64,000 nucleotides of DNA, taken from NCBI GenBank assembly GCA_002733135.1, contig NVUJ01000005.1, positions 54,773-118,772 of the forward strand. Direction: 5' to 3'. Position numbers and translations under genes: made by a program. Shown in pieces: positions 21,277 through 29,226 of the stretch (position 1 is its first letter; the number at the start of each line of letters is the position of its first letter). The DNA comes from Cycloclasticus sp. Its GTDB lineage: Bacteria > Pseudomonadota > Gammaproteobacteria > Methylococcales > Cycloclasticaceae. The notes beneath the pieces were generated by a model. The model worked only from the letters and a program-made list of their open reading frames with translations, was not told the origin of the DNA and made no database searches.

Positions 21277-23169
21277 ATGGGAAAAGTATTAAAAATTGTA
21301 GCAGGATTACTGCTGTTAATTGTGGTGGCTGCCATCGTAGCGCCGATGGTGATTGACCCAAATGACTATCGAGAAGAAATTCAAACCGTAGTTAAAGAAA
21401 AAACAGGACGAGACCTCTCCATTAATGGTGATTTAAGTTTATCTGTTTTTCCATGGATTGGAATCGGTATCAACGACGTGAGTCTGAGTAACGCCGCCGG
21501 TTTTAAGGCTCAGTACTTCGCAGAAATTAAAGAAGCGAACGTAAAAGTAAAGTTATTGCCCTTATTAAGCCAACAAGTTGAAGTGAGCACCATCGTGTTG
21601 AAAGGAATGAGCCTAAATCTTGCAAAAAATAAAGTAGGTGTGAGTAACTGGGACGATATGGTTAAACCTTCCGATAAGCCGAGTGAGTCTTCAACAGCTA
21701 GCGATGATGGGCAAGCATCTGGCGTAGGTATCGGTGCTATTGCCGTAGGTGGCTTGCAAATAGTCGATGCTAATATTATTTGGGACGATGCCAGCAAAGG
21801 CGAGCGTTATAGCCTTGCAGATTTAGATTTAACGACCGATGCCTTGTCTTTAGGTAGTGCAATGGGTGTAGATCTTGCGTTTACAGTTGATAGCAGCAAG
21901 CCAAAAGCTACCATTCGATTTAAATTGAACGGTGATTTAGTGATTAATTCGGCATTGAATAAATTTGATTTTCAAAACATGACGATGGCGATTGATGCCG
22001 CTGGAGATCCTGTGCCAAATGGCGCGATGAAGGTAGATATTGCAACCCATCTTGTTGCAGATTTGGCGGGTGCAGGAAGCATAGCGTTAAATCCCATCAG
22101 CATTAAATTTGATGATTCAACCTTATCAGGTAACGCGGCTGTTAATAATTTGAGTAAGCCAGCTATTAGTTTTGACCTTGCTATCGATACGATTAATATA
22201 GATCGTTATTTACCAAAGTCAGCTACTGAAGGTTCTGTTGCAAAGAGTGAAAAAAGCGCTTCGGTTCCCTCGCCTGCCGGCGCAGCATTAATTCCTGTGC
22301 AAACAATCCGTGATTTAAATATAGACGGTATATTTAAGGTTCAATCTTTGGTCGTTAATGGTTTAAAAGCAGAAGATGCGAGTGTCAAAGTTGTGGCCAA
22401 AAATGGCGTGTTAAAAACAGAGCAAGGCGTTAAAAAGTTTTATAACGGAACCTATGCCGGTAAAACAACGGTAGATGCGCGTCAAAACACACCACGAATC
22501 ATCGTTAAAGAAGAAGCAACGGGCATCGATATTGAACCGCTGTTAATTGATTTAATGGGTGAGTCACCTATAGCAGGGGTAGCGAATATAAAAGCAGATT
22601 TAACCACTCGTGGAAATACAGTGCCTGCGTTTAAGTCAGCTCTGAATGGCACGGTAGAATTTAGCTTTAATGATGGCGCAGTAACAGGTGTGGATGTGGG
22701 TGCGTTAATGAAACAAGCACAGGCGATTTTAAGTGGTAATTTTGCAGCGGCGTTTGTAGAAGGAACCGGCAAGACCCCGTTCTCGGAAATGTCTGGTACA
22801 GCACAAATTACTAACGGCTTGGTGGATAACAAAGACCTTCTGGTAAGCACGCCATTGGTTAATGTGAAAGGCTCAGGTAACGCACACTTGGTGAGCGAAA
22901 AAATTGATTATAAGTTGAACTTGCAAAGAACTAAAACAGGCACTGCTGGAGAAGCGGGCTCTGACGATATGAAAAACATTCTTATTCCTGTGATTATAGG
23001 CGGAACGTTTAACGAGCCGAGCGTGAGTTTAGATGTTAAAGCGATGATAATGGAAACTCAAAAAGCAAAGATTGAAGAGAAGAAAGAAGAGCTAAAAGAG
23101 AAAATTCAAGAAAAAATAGGCGATAAATTAAAAGGAACAGCGGGTGAGTTATTAAAAGGTCTGTTCTAG
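21277..23169 (+). CDS. AsmA family protein
   Basis: At 630 residues, with one N-terminal transmembrane helix (about 5-27), followed by the AsmA domain starting at [36 protein letters not shown] (family hallmark NDYR...I...TGR). The rest is a long repeating beta structure expected to form a hydrophobic groove across the periplasm for phospholipid or lipid transport. The last 50 residues are a charged Lys/Glu helix. The start has a good site (GGAG about 8 bp before the ATG). It sits just upstream of mutY, as in many gammaproteobacteria. Confidence 0.9.
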   Translation: MGKVLKIVAGLLLLIVVAAIVAPMVIDPNDYREEIQTVVKEKTGRDLSINGDLSLSVFPWIGIGINDVSLSNAAGFKAQYFAEIKEANVKVKLLPLLSQQVEVSTIVLKGMSLNLAKNKVGVSNWDDMVKPSDKPSESSTASDDGQASGVGIGAIAVGGLQIVDANIIWDDASKGERYSLADLDLTTDALSLGSAMGVDLAFTVDSSKPKATIRFKLNGDLVINSALNKFDFQNMTMAIDAAGDPVPNGAMKVDIATHLVADLAGAGSIALNPISIKFDDSTLSGNAAVNNLSKPAISFDLAIDTINIDRYLPKSATEGSVAKSEKSASVPSPAGAALIPVQTIRDLNIDGIFKVQSLVVNGLKAEDASVKVVAKNGVLKTEQGVKKFYNGTYAGKTTVDARQNTPRIIVKEEATGIDIEPLLIDLMGESPIAGVANIKADLTTRGNTVPAFKSALNGTVEFSFNDGAVTGVDVGALMKQAQAILSGNFAAAFVEGTGKTPFSEMSGTAQITNGLVDNKDLLVSTPLVNVKGSGNAHLVSEKIDYKLNLQRTKTGTAGEAGSDDMKNILIPVIIGGTFNEPSVSLDVKAMIMETQKAKIEEKKEELKEKIQEKIGDKLKGTAGELLKGLF

Positions 23170-24236
23170 CGGAACCATTAGAAAATTATCGGCTTGAGCC
23201 TGAACAGTTTCAGGCTCAAGTTTTAAATTGGTTTGATCAGCACGGCAGAAAAGATTTGCCGTGGCAACAAACACCAACCCCGTACCATGTATGGTTATCT
23301 GAAATCATGTTGCAACAAACACAGGTTGCAACGGTAATTCCATACTTTGAGCGGTTTATCCAACATTTCCCAAACCTTGCAGACTTGGCGCAGGCGCCGT
23401 TAGATGATGTCTTGCACTTTTGGTCGGGTTTAGGGTATTACGCGCGAGCCAGAAATTTACATAAAACGGCTAAGCTTGTTATTGTGAATTACAAGGGCGA
23501 GTTTCCTACCATTGTGGCGGAGTTGATTAGTTTACCTGGTATCGGGCGTTCAACGGCGGGCGCTATAGCTAGCCTCGCCATGGGGCAATCAGAACCGATT
23601 CTTGATGGTAATGTGAAGCGCGTCCTGAGTCGCTTTTATGCCATTGAAGGTTGGACAGGAAGTTCGGTTTTTTTAAAGAGCTTATGGAGGGTTTCAGAGC
23701 GGCTCACGCCAGAAAAAAGGGCTAACAACTTCAATCAAGCGATGATGGATTTAGGCGCCACACTCTGTACCCGTTCAAAGCCTCGTTGTCAGCAATGTCC
23801 GCTTAAAGAAAGTTGTTTAGCATTGAAGCAAGATAAAGTGTCGCAGTTGCCAACACCAAAAAAACGTTCGGTTCTGCCAGTAAAAAAACGGTATTGGCTG
23901 GTCTCCAAAAAACAAAATGAAGTATTTCTGAACCAAAAAGCACCGGCTGGGTTATGGGGAGGTTTATGGGCTTTCCCAGAGTTTGAAACGTATGATGAAT
24001 TGGTTGAGTGGGCTCAGCAGCAAGGCATTAGTGTAGAGGGTTCGCAACAGTTAGCTGAAAAACGCCATACCTTCTCGCACTTCCATCTAGACTACACGCC
24101 TGTCATCTGCGCGCCCTTGACGCCGCAGTCGAAAATATCAAAATCCGAAAAAGTTTGTTGGTATCGCGCAGGTAGCCGTGTGAAAATAGGCTTACCAAAA
24201 CCCGTGAGCGAATTAATTCACGAATTAACCAACTAA
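23151..24236 (+). CDS. mutY: A/G-specific adenine DNA glycosylase, unusual start
   Basis: It removes adenine mispaired with 8-oxoguanine. It has the helix-hairpin-helix with [17 protein letters not shown], catalytic residues in EIMLQQTQV and [11 protein letters not shown], the 4Fe-4S ligands C-x6-C-x2-C-x5-C in [17 protein letters not shown], and a C-terminal NUDIX-like 8-oxoG recognition domain. Clear MutY residues ([21 protein letters not shown]) lie before the first ATG/GTG/TTG in frame, the TTG at 23256. The frame is open back to 23148 with no standard start. I give ATT at 23151, preceded by GGTGA, as a possible start; it would overlap the asmA-like stop by 19 bp. The start is uncertain, the product is not. 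Confidence 0.9.
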   Translation: MKRSVLAEPLENYRLEPEQFQAQVLNWFDQHGRKDLPWQQTPTPYHVWLSEIMLQQTQVATVIPYFERFIQHFPNLADLAQAPLDDVLHFWSGLGYYARARNLHKTAKLVIVNYKGEFPTIVAELISLPGIGRSTAGAIASLAMGQSEPILDGNVKRVLSRFYAIEGWTGSSVFLKSLWRVSERLTPEKRANNFNQAMMDLGATLCTRSKPRCQQCPLKESCLALKQDKVSQLPTPKKRSVLPVKKRYWLVSKKQNEVFLNQKAPAGLWGGLWAFPEFETYDELVEWAQQQGISVEGSQQLAEKRHTFSHFHLDYTPVICAPLTPQSKISKSEKVCWYRAGSRVKIGLPKPVSELIHELTN

Positions 24237-24250
24237 ATGCTAAAAAACAT

Positions 24251-24511
24251 ATGTATTGCCAAAAACTAAAACGTGAAGCAGAAGCGCTGGATAAACCGCC
24301 ATTTCCCGGTGAGTTAGGTCAGAAAATTATAGAAAACATTTCTAAAGAAGCCTGGGGGCTATGGTTAAACCAACAGACGATGATTATCAATGAAAACCGT
24401 CTAACGCCATTTGAACCAGAAGCCAGAGCATTATTAAAGGCAGAAATGGAGAAATTCTTATTCACTGATGATGCGCAAGTACCAGAAGGCTACGTTCCAC
24501 CCGTTAAATAG
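24251..24511 (+). CDS. yggX: Probable Fe(2+)-trafficking protein YggX
   Basis: A small cytoplasmic protein (86 residues) that protects Fe-S clusters from oxidative damage and supports MutY-type cluster enzymes. The family pattern is plain: conserved Cys near the N-terminus (YCQKL), FPGELGQKI, SKEAWGLWLNQQTMIINENRL. It lies 14 bp after mutY, the standard mutY-yggX arrangement. The N-terminus begins three or four residues later than in most homologues, and no strong ribosome binding site precedes the ATG, so coupling to mutY is likely. Confidence 0.94.
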   Translation: MYCQKLKREAEALDKPPFPGELGQKIIENISKEAWGLWLNQQTMIINENRLTPFEPEARALLKAEMEKFLFTDDAQVPEGYVPPVK

Positions 24512-24532
24512 GGTACATTTTGTACGTCTGCC

Positions 24533-24561
24533 TTGACTAAAAAGGCCTGTCGCTGTTTAAT
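24533..24561 (+). promoter_or_regulatory. Sigma-70 promoter of tRNA-Phe
   Basis: TTGACT at 24533-24538, a 17 bp spacer, and TTTAAT at 24556-24561, each one mismatch from consensus. A GC-rich discriminator (ACGCGACC) follows, as in stringently controlled stable-RNA promoters. The tRNA begins 19 bp after the -10 box. Confidence 0.7.
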
Positions 24562-24580
24562 ACGCGACCACATCTTAGAT

Positions 24581-24656
24581 GCCCGGATAGCTCAGTTGGT
24601 AGAGCAGAGGATTGAAAATCCTCGTGTCGATGGTTCGAATCCGTCTCCGGGCACCA
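24581..24656 (+). tRNA. tRNA-Phe (anticodon GAA)
   Basis: 76 nt with encoded CCA. The acceptor GCCCGGA pairs with TCCGGGC, the D arm is GCTCAGTTGGTAGAGC, the anticodon GAA is at 24614-24616 in the loop TTGAAAA, and the T arm contains GGTTCGAATCC. It matches the Escherichia coli tRNA-Phe pattern closely. Confidence 0.98.
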
Positions 24657-24831
24657 TTTTTTATGCGGGCATGAATGTAGTATTTGTACTTTGTGTATCG
24701 TTAATATAGTGAGACGATTACTTCGTAAGGTTAAAAGTCGGAAGGTAACCATAAGATACACGGAGGCAGCGATAATAATGTAAATGAAAAAGCTTGGCCT
24801 AAGGCTAAGTTACTGATTTTACAATAGTAGA

Positions 24832-24859
24832 ACCTCAAACCTCAAACCTCAAACCTCAA
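24832..24859 (+). repeat. Four tandem copies of heptamer ACCTCAA
   Basis: Perfect head-to-tail copies of a 7 bp unit about 145 bp upstream of the DUF1302 start. Copy number in such tracts can change by slippage; whether it affects expression is unknown. Confidence 0.85.
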
Positions 24860-24887
24860 ATGTGAATATTCCTATGTGAAATAGTGA

Positions 24888-24903
24888 TATGACTTAAGTC
24901 ACA
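24888..24903 (+). promoter_or_regulatory. CRP/Vfr-like operator
   Basis: TATGA-CTTAAG-TCACA differs by one base from TGTGA-N6-TCACA, and its centre is the perfect palindrome TGACTTAAGTCA (24890-24901). It lies about 100 bp upstream of the DUF1302 gene, a suitable place for activation of that operon. This is a motif match only. Confidence 0.4.
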
Positions 24904-25002
24904 AAATGTGCTTTTGTTGTATATGCTTAAGCAATAAAGGTGTAGCCTTTAAATAACACTTATAAAAATAAAAGTGTGTTAATTAAAACTAGGGGGATTT
25001 AC

Positions 25003-26679
25003 ATGTATAAATCATTTATTAAAAAGAGTGCGGGCTTTGCATTAAGTTCGGCGCTGTTATTATCTCAAATCGGTACAGTTCAGGCATTCAGCTTTCACAA
25101 TGGTGACCTTAAAGGTGCACTTGATACCGATTTAACTTATGCCATTGCGGCTCGTACAGAGGACTCTGACCATAATAAAGAAGGTGCTTACGGCAATAGA
25201 ATTTTTAAAGATGCGGGTGACGTATTTAGTCATGCTATCCGAGGTTCTAGCACGCTAACCTTAGAATATGGTGATTTTGGCATGTTGGCGCGGGGTAACT
25301 ATTTTTATGATTATGTCTATGATAATGAAAATTTAGCAGATCAAGCGCATGACAAGTTGGCACGAGACTTTTCACTGACAGATTTAATGTTCTATGGTTA
25401 TTTTGGTGATAACGACCAGATTAATATTCGTTTAGGTAAGCAGGTGATTAGCTGGGGTGAGAATACTTTTATTCAAGGTTCAATTAATGACATTAATACG
25501 GTAGATTTAAATAAGTTAAGACAACCAGGTCGTGCTCTTAAAGATGCGTTTATCGGTACTAATGCAGCTTATATATCATGGAATATTGGTGATGAATGGA
25601 CCGTCGAGTCTTTTTACCTATTTGAATTTGACCAAATTCAATTGGATCCATCAGGCTCATTTTTCACAACATTGGACGCTGTGGGAGCAGGTGGTGGTTT
25701 TGATAGCGCAGGTAATGGTGTTCTTGGGGAAAATGCTGGTCCTTTTGGTTCTCCAGCAGGTGCGTGTATTGCACCCGATGGGCTTGATGATTGTGGATTG
25801 GTTGGTGGCTCCTTAGTTAGGGTGGGCGATAACTTTGCTAAAGGTGGCCAGTATGGTTTAGCGATAAGAAAGTTCTTTCCAGGATTGTTTAATGGCAGTG
25901 AGTTAGCAATCTATTATCAGAGCCTTCATGATCACGTGCCGATGATTTCTACTTATTATAATACTGGTACGTTCTTTTTGGATTACGTAGAAAATATTGA
26001 ACGTTTGGGTGTTTCGTTTAACACAAATATCGAAGGTTGGGTTATTGCTGGTGAATACCACGTTAGAAAGGATGCGCCCATTCAGATGACAGCTCCCGTA
26101 TTAAATGGTTTAGGTGCAGGGCCGTTTTTCGGTGTGAACTGTGGGACATGCGTCCAGGGTGATGAAATTAAGGGCTATGAATTAGTCGACAGGCATCAGC
26201 TACAAGTGACATTTCAACGTATTTGGGGAGTAAACGAATGGTTAGGAGCCGATGGTAATAGTACATTGATGGAAGTTGCTTATGGCTGGATTGACGGCCT
26301 GCCAGATAAAAATGAAGCATTAATTGGCCCATTTAGAACAGTTTTTACCCCACAGGTAACAGAGCACTTCTGGGGCTTCCAAATCAAACAAGCGATTACC
26401 TATGAAGCAGCATTATTCAATGTCGCCTCAGTCTCTCCGTTTGTAGCTTTTAAATATGATGTGGAAGGCGTCTCTAACGAAATTGTTCCTTTATTTGTTG
26501 ACGATAGAAAAGCACTAACGTTGGGTGTTAATTTTGGTTATGGCGGCGGTAAAATTACCGGTGGCGTTAGTTGGACGATGTTTGACGGTGCTGAAGCAAT
26601 GGTCAACCAGGCGGGTAGCCGCCTAAATGGCCGTACTGATCGTGATTTTGTTCAAGCCAATGTCAGTTATTCATTCTAA
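25003..26679 (+). CDS. DUF1302 family protein, predicted outer-membrane protein
   Basis: 558 residues with a signal peptide (hydrophobic segment then VQA-FSF cleavage near residue 29), followed by a beta-strand-rich sequence ending in an aromatic residue (NVSYSF), typical of outer-membrane barrels. The segment INIRLGKQVISWGENTFIQGSINDINTVDLNKLRQPG is the DUF1302 signature. Two cysteine pairs are present (CIAPDGLDDC and CGTC). I use the ATG at 25003 with AGGGGGA upstream; a GTG at 24976 would place nine residues before the signal peptide. It is the first gene of an envelope cluster with DUF1329, YCF48-like, RND and porin genes. Its function is not established. Confidence 0.88.
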   Translation: MYKSFIKKSAGFALSSALLLSQIGTVQAFSFHNGDLKGALDTDLTYAIAARTEDSDHNKEGAYGNRIFKDAGDVFSHAIRGSSTLTLEYGDFGMLARGNYFYDYVYDNENLADQAHDKLARDFSLTDLMFYGYFGDNDQINIRLGKQVISWGENTFIQGSINDINTVDLNKLRQPGRALKDAFIGTNAAYISWNIGDEWTVESFYLFEFDQIQLDPSGSFFTTLDAVGAGGGFDSAGNGVLGENAGPFGSPAGACIAPDGLDDCGLVGGSLVRVGDNFAKGGQYGLAIRKFFPGLFNGSELAIYYQSLHDHVPMISTYYNTGTFFLDYVENIERLGVSFNTNIEGWVIAGEYHVRKDAPIQMTAPVLNGLGAGPFFGVNCGTCVQGDEIKGYELVDRHQLQVTFQRIWGVNEWLGADGNSTLMEVAYGWIDGLPDKNEALIGPFRTVFTPQVTEHFWGFQIKQAITYEAALFNVASVSPFVAFKYDVEGVSNEIVPLFVDDRKALTLGVNFGYGGGKITGGVSWTMFDGAEAMVNQAGSRLNGRTDRDFVQANVSYSF

Positions 26680-26726
26680 AGGGAGCGAATACGATGACTA
26701 TTAAAAAGAATTTTAAGGAGAAGAAC

Positions 26727-28181
26727 ATGCAGTTTTTGAAAAATACAATGAAAAAAGTAGTGCCGATTATGGCCGGTGCTTTGTTATTGCCATCGCTAGC
26801 GTTTGCTCAATTGAGCGATGTTGAAATGGCAAAACTGGGTGTTAGTGGCACTGAGTTAACCCCTATGGGGGCAATTAGAGCAGGTAATGCAGATGGAACG
26901 ATTTCTGAGTGGAATAGCCAGCCTATAGCAGGCGAATCTGGTGGCGATAGTTTAGCAGACCCATTTGCTGATGAGAAACCATTGTTCACCATTACTGCTG
27001 CAAACCATAAAGAATATGCCGATAAGCTAACGCCAGGTCAAATCGCTATGTTCAAGCAATATCCAGATACATTCAAAATGAATGTTTATCCAACACATAG
27101 AACAGGTGCATACGATCAGTGGGTTTATGATGCGACCTTGGCGCAGGCAAAAAATGTCAAAATGTGTGATGGGATGAAAACAGAAAGTAAAATTTGTTTG
27201 AAAGATGATATTCCTGGAGGTGGTGTGCCTTTCCCTATTCCTAAGTCTGGAGAGGAAGCGGCATATAATCACTATATGGCATTTAAAGGGCTTTCAGTGG
27301 ATCAGATGGTTAATGGTGCTTTAATCGATTCTAATGGTAATCGTACTGATGTTATTATGCATCAACGTCAAATTTATCCATATTGGTTCCCTGTTAACTC
27401 TAAGATAAGAAGCACTAAGTGGTATAACCGTGATGGTATAGCATCACTTTGTGACTCGTGGCAAATTAAAAAGCCACCCCGCTCTTCAGGTTTGGTTTTT
27501 GGTGGTTGTAACTATATTCGCGATTTTGACTTTCAGGTTTATTTGTATATCCCTGGTCAACGTCGTGTAAGAAAAGCACCTGAAATTGGTTTTCACGATA
27601 GTCCTTCATTTGCTTCAGATGGCCAACGTACAGTAGCCAGTCGATGGATGCATTATTTTGGGGGTAAAAACACTCGGTTTGATTTTAATAAACCTGTCAG
27701 AAAAGAGTTGTTTGTACCTTACAACAATAATAAGTTGACAAATAAAGATACAAAATTCTCAGAAATATTCGGGGAAGAACACATAAACCAAGATTTGATC
27801 AGGTATGAGTTGCATCGAGTATGGGTAGTGGATACAACATTAAAATCAGGGCTACGTCACTTATATAAACGCCATACCGTTTATCTTGATGAAGATACAT
27901 GGCTCGGCTTGGCGTATGAGGCTTATGATGCTAAAGACCGTTTATGGCGTGTAGGTGAGCAATATAACGCGTTTATTCCGGGCGCTAATATAACAACGCC
28001 TGTAGGCGATATTCAGCTTGACCTTATTAATGGGCGTTACACAACGTTCCCATATTGGCAGTACCAATCTGGTGAAGATGTGGGTTATGGCGGACCAAAA
28101 ATTACTTCTAAAGAGGAAGATATTAATTTTAATATTCAAATTTTTACACCGCAGGGTCTAAGAAAATTTGGTCGCCGATAA
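26727..28181 (+). CDS. DUF1329 family secreted protein
   Basis: 484 residues with a signal peptide ending in SLAFA-QLS. DUF1329 proteins are thought to be periplasmic, with a LolB/LppX-like fold that binds lipids; that is family knowledge and no ligand is known here. The start at 26727 follows AAGGAG with ideal spacing; an in-frame ATG at 26694 would add 11 polar residues. DUF1302 and DUF1329 genes nearly always travel together. A terminator at 28208 separates this pair from the genes that follow. Confidence 0.88.
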   Translation: MQFLKNTMKKVVPIMAGALLLPSLAFAQLSDVEMAKLGVSGTELTPMGAIRAGNADGTISEWNSQPIAGESGGDSLADPFADEKPLFTITAANHKEYADKLTPGQIAMFKQYPDTFKMNVYPTHRTGAYDQWVYDATLAQAKNVKMCDGMKTESKICLKDDIPGGGVPFPIPKSGEEAAYNHYMAFKGLSVDQMVNGALIDSNGNRTDVIMHQRQIYPYWFPVNSKIRSTKWYNRDGIASLCDSWQIKKPPRSSGLVFGGCNYIRDFDFQVYLYIPGQRRVRKAPEIGFHDSPSFASDGQRTVASRWMHYFGGKNTRFDFNKPVRKELFVPYNNNKLTNKDTKFSEIFGEEHINQDLIRYELHRVWVVDTTLKSGLRHLYKRHTVYLDEDTWLGLAYEAYDAKDRLWRVGEQYNAFIPGANITTPVGDIQLDLINGRYTTFPYWQYQSGEDVGYGGPKITSKEEDINFNIQIFTPQGLRKFGRR

Positions 28182-28207
28182 GAATATTGGCTAGCAAGTA
28201 GAAAATG

Positions 28208-28241
28208 AAACCAGAGTCAGTTGTACGGCTCTGGTTTTTTT
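28208..28241 (+). terminator. Rho-independent terminator inside the envelope cluster
   Basis: AAACCAGAGTC and GGCTCTGGTTT form an 11 bp stem (one mismatch) followed by seven T. It falls after DUF1329 and before the YCF48-like start at 28265, and argues against the alternative start at 28205, which would lie before the hairpin. Confidence 0.8.
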
Positions 28242-28264
28242 ATCGATTGTATTTGGGGAGCAGT

Positions 28265-29224
28265 ATGGTTAGGTGGCTTTTGTTGTGTGTATTATTGGTA
28301 GTAGTTAACGTTCAGGCAGATGGTGTTGCGCGTTCGGCATTAAATGTGCTGCTTGCAAAGAAGGCGGTGATTATGGATCTTGCGATACATAACCAGGCCA
28401 TTTTTGCCGTGGGCGAACGGGGTATTATTTTAAGTTCGATAGATAAGGGTAGCTCTTGGGAGCAAATTGCCTCCCCAGTTGATGTTACCTTAACGAGTAT
28501 AGCGTTTACTACTAATGGACATGGTTGGGTTGTAGGGCATGAGTCGACCATTCTTCATTCATCAGATAATGGTGTGAGCTGGCAGATCGAAAAATATCAA
28601 CCTGAAAACGAACGGTATTACCTGACAACCCGTTTTATATCGGAGCAACATGGGTTTGTACTGGCAACAGATGGCGAACTATGGGAAACGTTGGATGGCG
28701 GCAGTAGTTGGCAGTTAACGGTTTTATCAGTAGAAGATTGGTACCAAAACCATTTGTTTGGAATAGAGAAAATCGGTGATTCGGCTCTGGTGGTTGCTGA
28801 ACGAGGCGGGGTATTTAACCTTAAAGAAGGCCAGCAACAATGGCAGGTAGTTGCTTCGCCATATGAAGGCTCGTACTTTGGCGTTATTAAATTAGGCGAA
28901 AATTTTTTGATTTACGGAATGAGCGGCCATGTGTTTTTGTTAAATGCACAGTCTTTGGCGTGGAAACAAATTGACGCGAAAACAGATCAGTTTTTATTGG
29001 ACGCCACGTTGTCTGTAGATGGTCAAACAGTGTTAGTCGTTGGACGTGGAGGCATTATTTTAATTATTAACGCCAAAGGAGAATTGGTTAAAAAAATTGA
29101 ACGTAAAAACCGAGTGGATTTTACCTCGGTTGTATTGCAGGGAGATGACGTTTATTTAGCATCGATGGTTGGTGGTGTGGAAAAAATTTCGTTAACGTCT
29201 TTAATGAATGACGGTGGTGAATAA
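28265..29224 (+). CDS. YCF48/BNR-repeat beta-propeller protein, periplasmic
   Basis: 319 residues with a signal peptide ending near NVQA-DG, then repeated propeller blades with the BNR pattern, for example ILSSIDKGSSWEQI, ILHSSDNGVSWQIE and LWETLDGGSSWQLT. The family is named after the photosystem II assembly factor YCF48; in heterotrophs it regularly sits beside RND permeases and DUF1302/1329 genes, with unknown role. GGGGAG precedes the ATG at 28265. The stop is 2 bp before the RND gene start, so the two are coupled. Confidence 0.85.
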   Translation: MVRWLLLCVLLVVVNVQADGVARSALNVLLAKKAVIMDLAIHNQAIFAVGERGIILSSIDKGSSWEQIASPVDVTLTSIAFTTNGHGWVVGHESTILHSSDNGVSWQIEKYQPENERYYLTTRFISEQHGFVLATDGELWETLDGGSSWQLTVLSVEDWYQNHLFGIEKIGDSALVVAERGGVFNLKEGQQQWQVVASPYEGSYFGVIKLGENFLIYGMSGHVFLLNAQSLAWKQIDAKTDQFLLDATLSVDGQTVLVVGRGGIILIINAKGELVKKIERKNRVDFTSVVLQGDDVYLASMVGGVEKISLTSLMNDGGE

Positions 29225-29226
29225 CG

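Larger units (their letters stand above)
24657..25002 (+). other. Long intergenic leader between tRNA-Phe and the envelope cluster
   Basis: 346 bp without a credible gene. It holds four tandem copies of ACCTCAA (24832-24859), a CRP-like palindrome (24888-24903), small hairpins such as AAAGG-tgtag-CCTTT, and a good ribosome binding site AGGGGGA (24991-24997) before the DUF1302 gene. A reading frame on the opposite strand through the tRNA is spurious. Confidence 0.6.

Noticed and set aside
24537..24761. Reading frame antisense to tRNA-Phe, containing TDSNHRHEDFQSSALPTEL
   Set aside because: It is the reverse strand of a tRNA gene; this peptide is a well-known annotation artefact that recurs wherever such tRNAs are translated backwards.
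24832..24859. Possible CRISPR
   Set aside because: Unit of 7 bp with no spacers and no cas genes; a simple tandem repeat.
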